Source: CAZRHH01 sp964599885 (GTDB taxonomy: Bacteria; Chloroflexota; Dehalococcoidia; DSTF01; JACRBR01). From it: a stretch of 13,881 nt of DNA. The stretch is from NCBI GenBank assembly GCA_964599885.1, contig CAZRHH010000079.1, positions 1-13,881 on the forward strand, in the 5' to 3' direction. Shown here piece after piece: positions 13,463 through 13,881 of the stretch. Numbering within the stretch: position 1 is the first letter of the stretch; every line of letters starts with the position of its first letter. The translations under genes were made by a program, and so were the position numbers. The notes under the pieces are model-generated. The model had not been told where the DNA came from. It saw nothing but the letters and a program-made list of their open reading frames with translations, and made no database searches.

Positions 13463-13567
13463 AACCGGCGCCGTCTCCATGGCGAGGACGTGCCGGTTCC
13501 AAGTTGACACGTTCCGCCGTCAGCGGAGAACAGCAGCAGGCCCTCCCGCTTTTTTGACACGGGAGGG
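13463..13567 (+). promoter_or_regulatory. Structured 5' leader of tuf (two stem-loops)
   Basis: AACCGGC (13463-13469) pairs with GCCGGTT (13492-13498). CCCTCCCG (13541-13548) pairs with CGGGAGGG (13560-13567) across an 11-nt loop containing six T residues. A smaller stem, TCCGC/GCGGA, lies between them. The second hairpin ends 10 nt before the AAGGAG ribosome binding site. TTGACA at 13504-13509 offers a possible secondary -35, but with a poor -10. This suggests post-transcriptional or attenuation control of EF-Tu; no known leader family is recognised. Confidence 0.55.
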
Positions 13568-13591
13568 TGCAGGCAGAAGGAGAAGCCGGAC

Positions 13592-13881
13592 ATGGCCAAG
13601 CAGAAATTCGAGAGGACGAAGCCGCACGTCAACATCGGCACGATCGGCCACGTCGACCACGGCAAGACGACGCTGACAGCGGCCATCACGAAGGTGCTCT
13701 CGCTCAAGAACCTCGCGTCGTATCGCGACTTCGGCAGCATCGACAATGCGCCGGAAGAGCGCGCGCGCGGTATTACGATCGCCATCACGCACGTCGAGTA
13801 CGAGACCGAGAAGCGGCACTACGCGCACGTCGACTGCCCGGGGCACGCCGACTACATCAAGAACATGATCACCGGCGCGGC
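13592..13881 (+). CDS. tuf: Elongation factor Tu, N-terminal part (runs off the right edge)
   Basis: EF-Tu is the GTPase that brings aminoacyl-tRNA to the ribosome. The 96 visible codons carry the whole start of the G domain: MAKQKFERTKPHVNIGTIG, the P-loop GHVDHGKT (G1), the switch I segment NAPEERARGITI (G2) and the DCPGH motif (G3), followed by ADYIKNMITGA. ATG at 13592 is preceded by AGAAGGAGAAG with good spacing. About three quarters of the gene is outside the window. Placement after two tRNA-Thr genes is a known bacterial arrangement. In Chloroflexota the downstream genes are often those for rpmG, secE and nusG, which would be a simple check of the contig. The EF-Tu start resembles Dehalococcoidia sequences, by recollection only. 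Confidence 0.98.
   Translation, partial: MAKQKFERTKPHVNIGTIGHVDHGKTTLTAAITKVLSLKNLASYRDFGSIDNAPEERARGITIAITHVEYETEKRHYAHVDCPGHADYIKNMITGA

Overview
The window looks like a piece of a high-GC Chloroflexota genome, probably from the Dehalococcoidia or a related class. This is inferred from the style of the EF-Tu N-terminus, the CGNR regulator, and the secreted Asp-rich proteins with dockerin-like and thrombospondin-3-like repeats. No marker gene fixes the lineage.

Positions 1-7348 are read entirely from the minus strand. In transcription order they hold a CGNR zinc-finger regulator, an alpha/beta hydrolase, glycogen synthase (glgA) overlapping a ROK-family sugar kinase by 4 nt, an MFS transporter, a darTG toxin-antitoxin pair, and the start of a lipoprotein that runs off the left edge. 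The glgA-ROK pair suggests coupled glucose phosphorylation and glycogen synthesis. The darTG block has visibly lower GC. Its antitoxin (macrodomain DarG) is intact, but the DarT toxin reading frame carries two apparent single-base losses.

Positions 7349-7496 form a divergent control region. It has a near-consensus sigma-70 promoter (TTGACA, 17 bp, TAGTAT) and three copies of CAGGTGACGC spaced 30 and 29 bp apart. The region separates the CGNR regulator from a 69-aa plus-strand small protein with a strong ribosome binding site. A two-TM/PH-like gene follows. It is split by a one-base loss in a T run, and a perfect 9-bp inverted repeat puts its ATG in the loop. selD (selenophosphate synthetase, Cys17/Lys20 form) converges on it from the minus strand.

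Positions 9699-12981 encode two secreted or cell-surface proteins: an 801-aa modular protein (Big-1-like, pre-peptidase-C-like, TSP3-like and dockerin-like modules) and a 239-aa exported protein with two Ig/FxLYD-like beta modules. Positions 13021-13881 are a translation locus: a strong promoter, a promoter-proximal hairpin with a T run, tRNA-Thr(TGT), tRNA-Thr(GGT), a 21-bp tandem repeat, a structured leader, and the N-terminal 96 codons of tuf.

The least explained parts are the CGNR/small-protein control region with its ordered repeats, and the toxin-dead, antitoxin-alive darTG locus. I saw no CRISPR array, insertion sequence, rRNA or clear attachment site.
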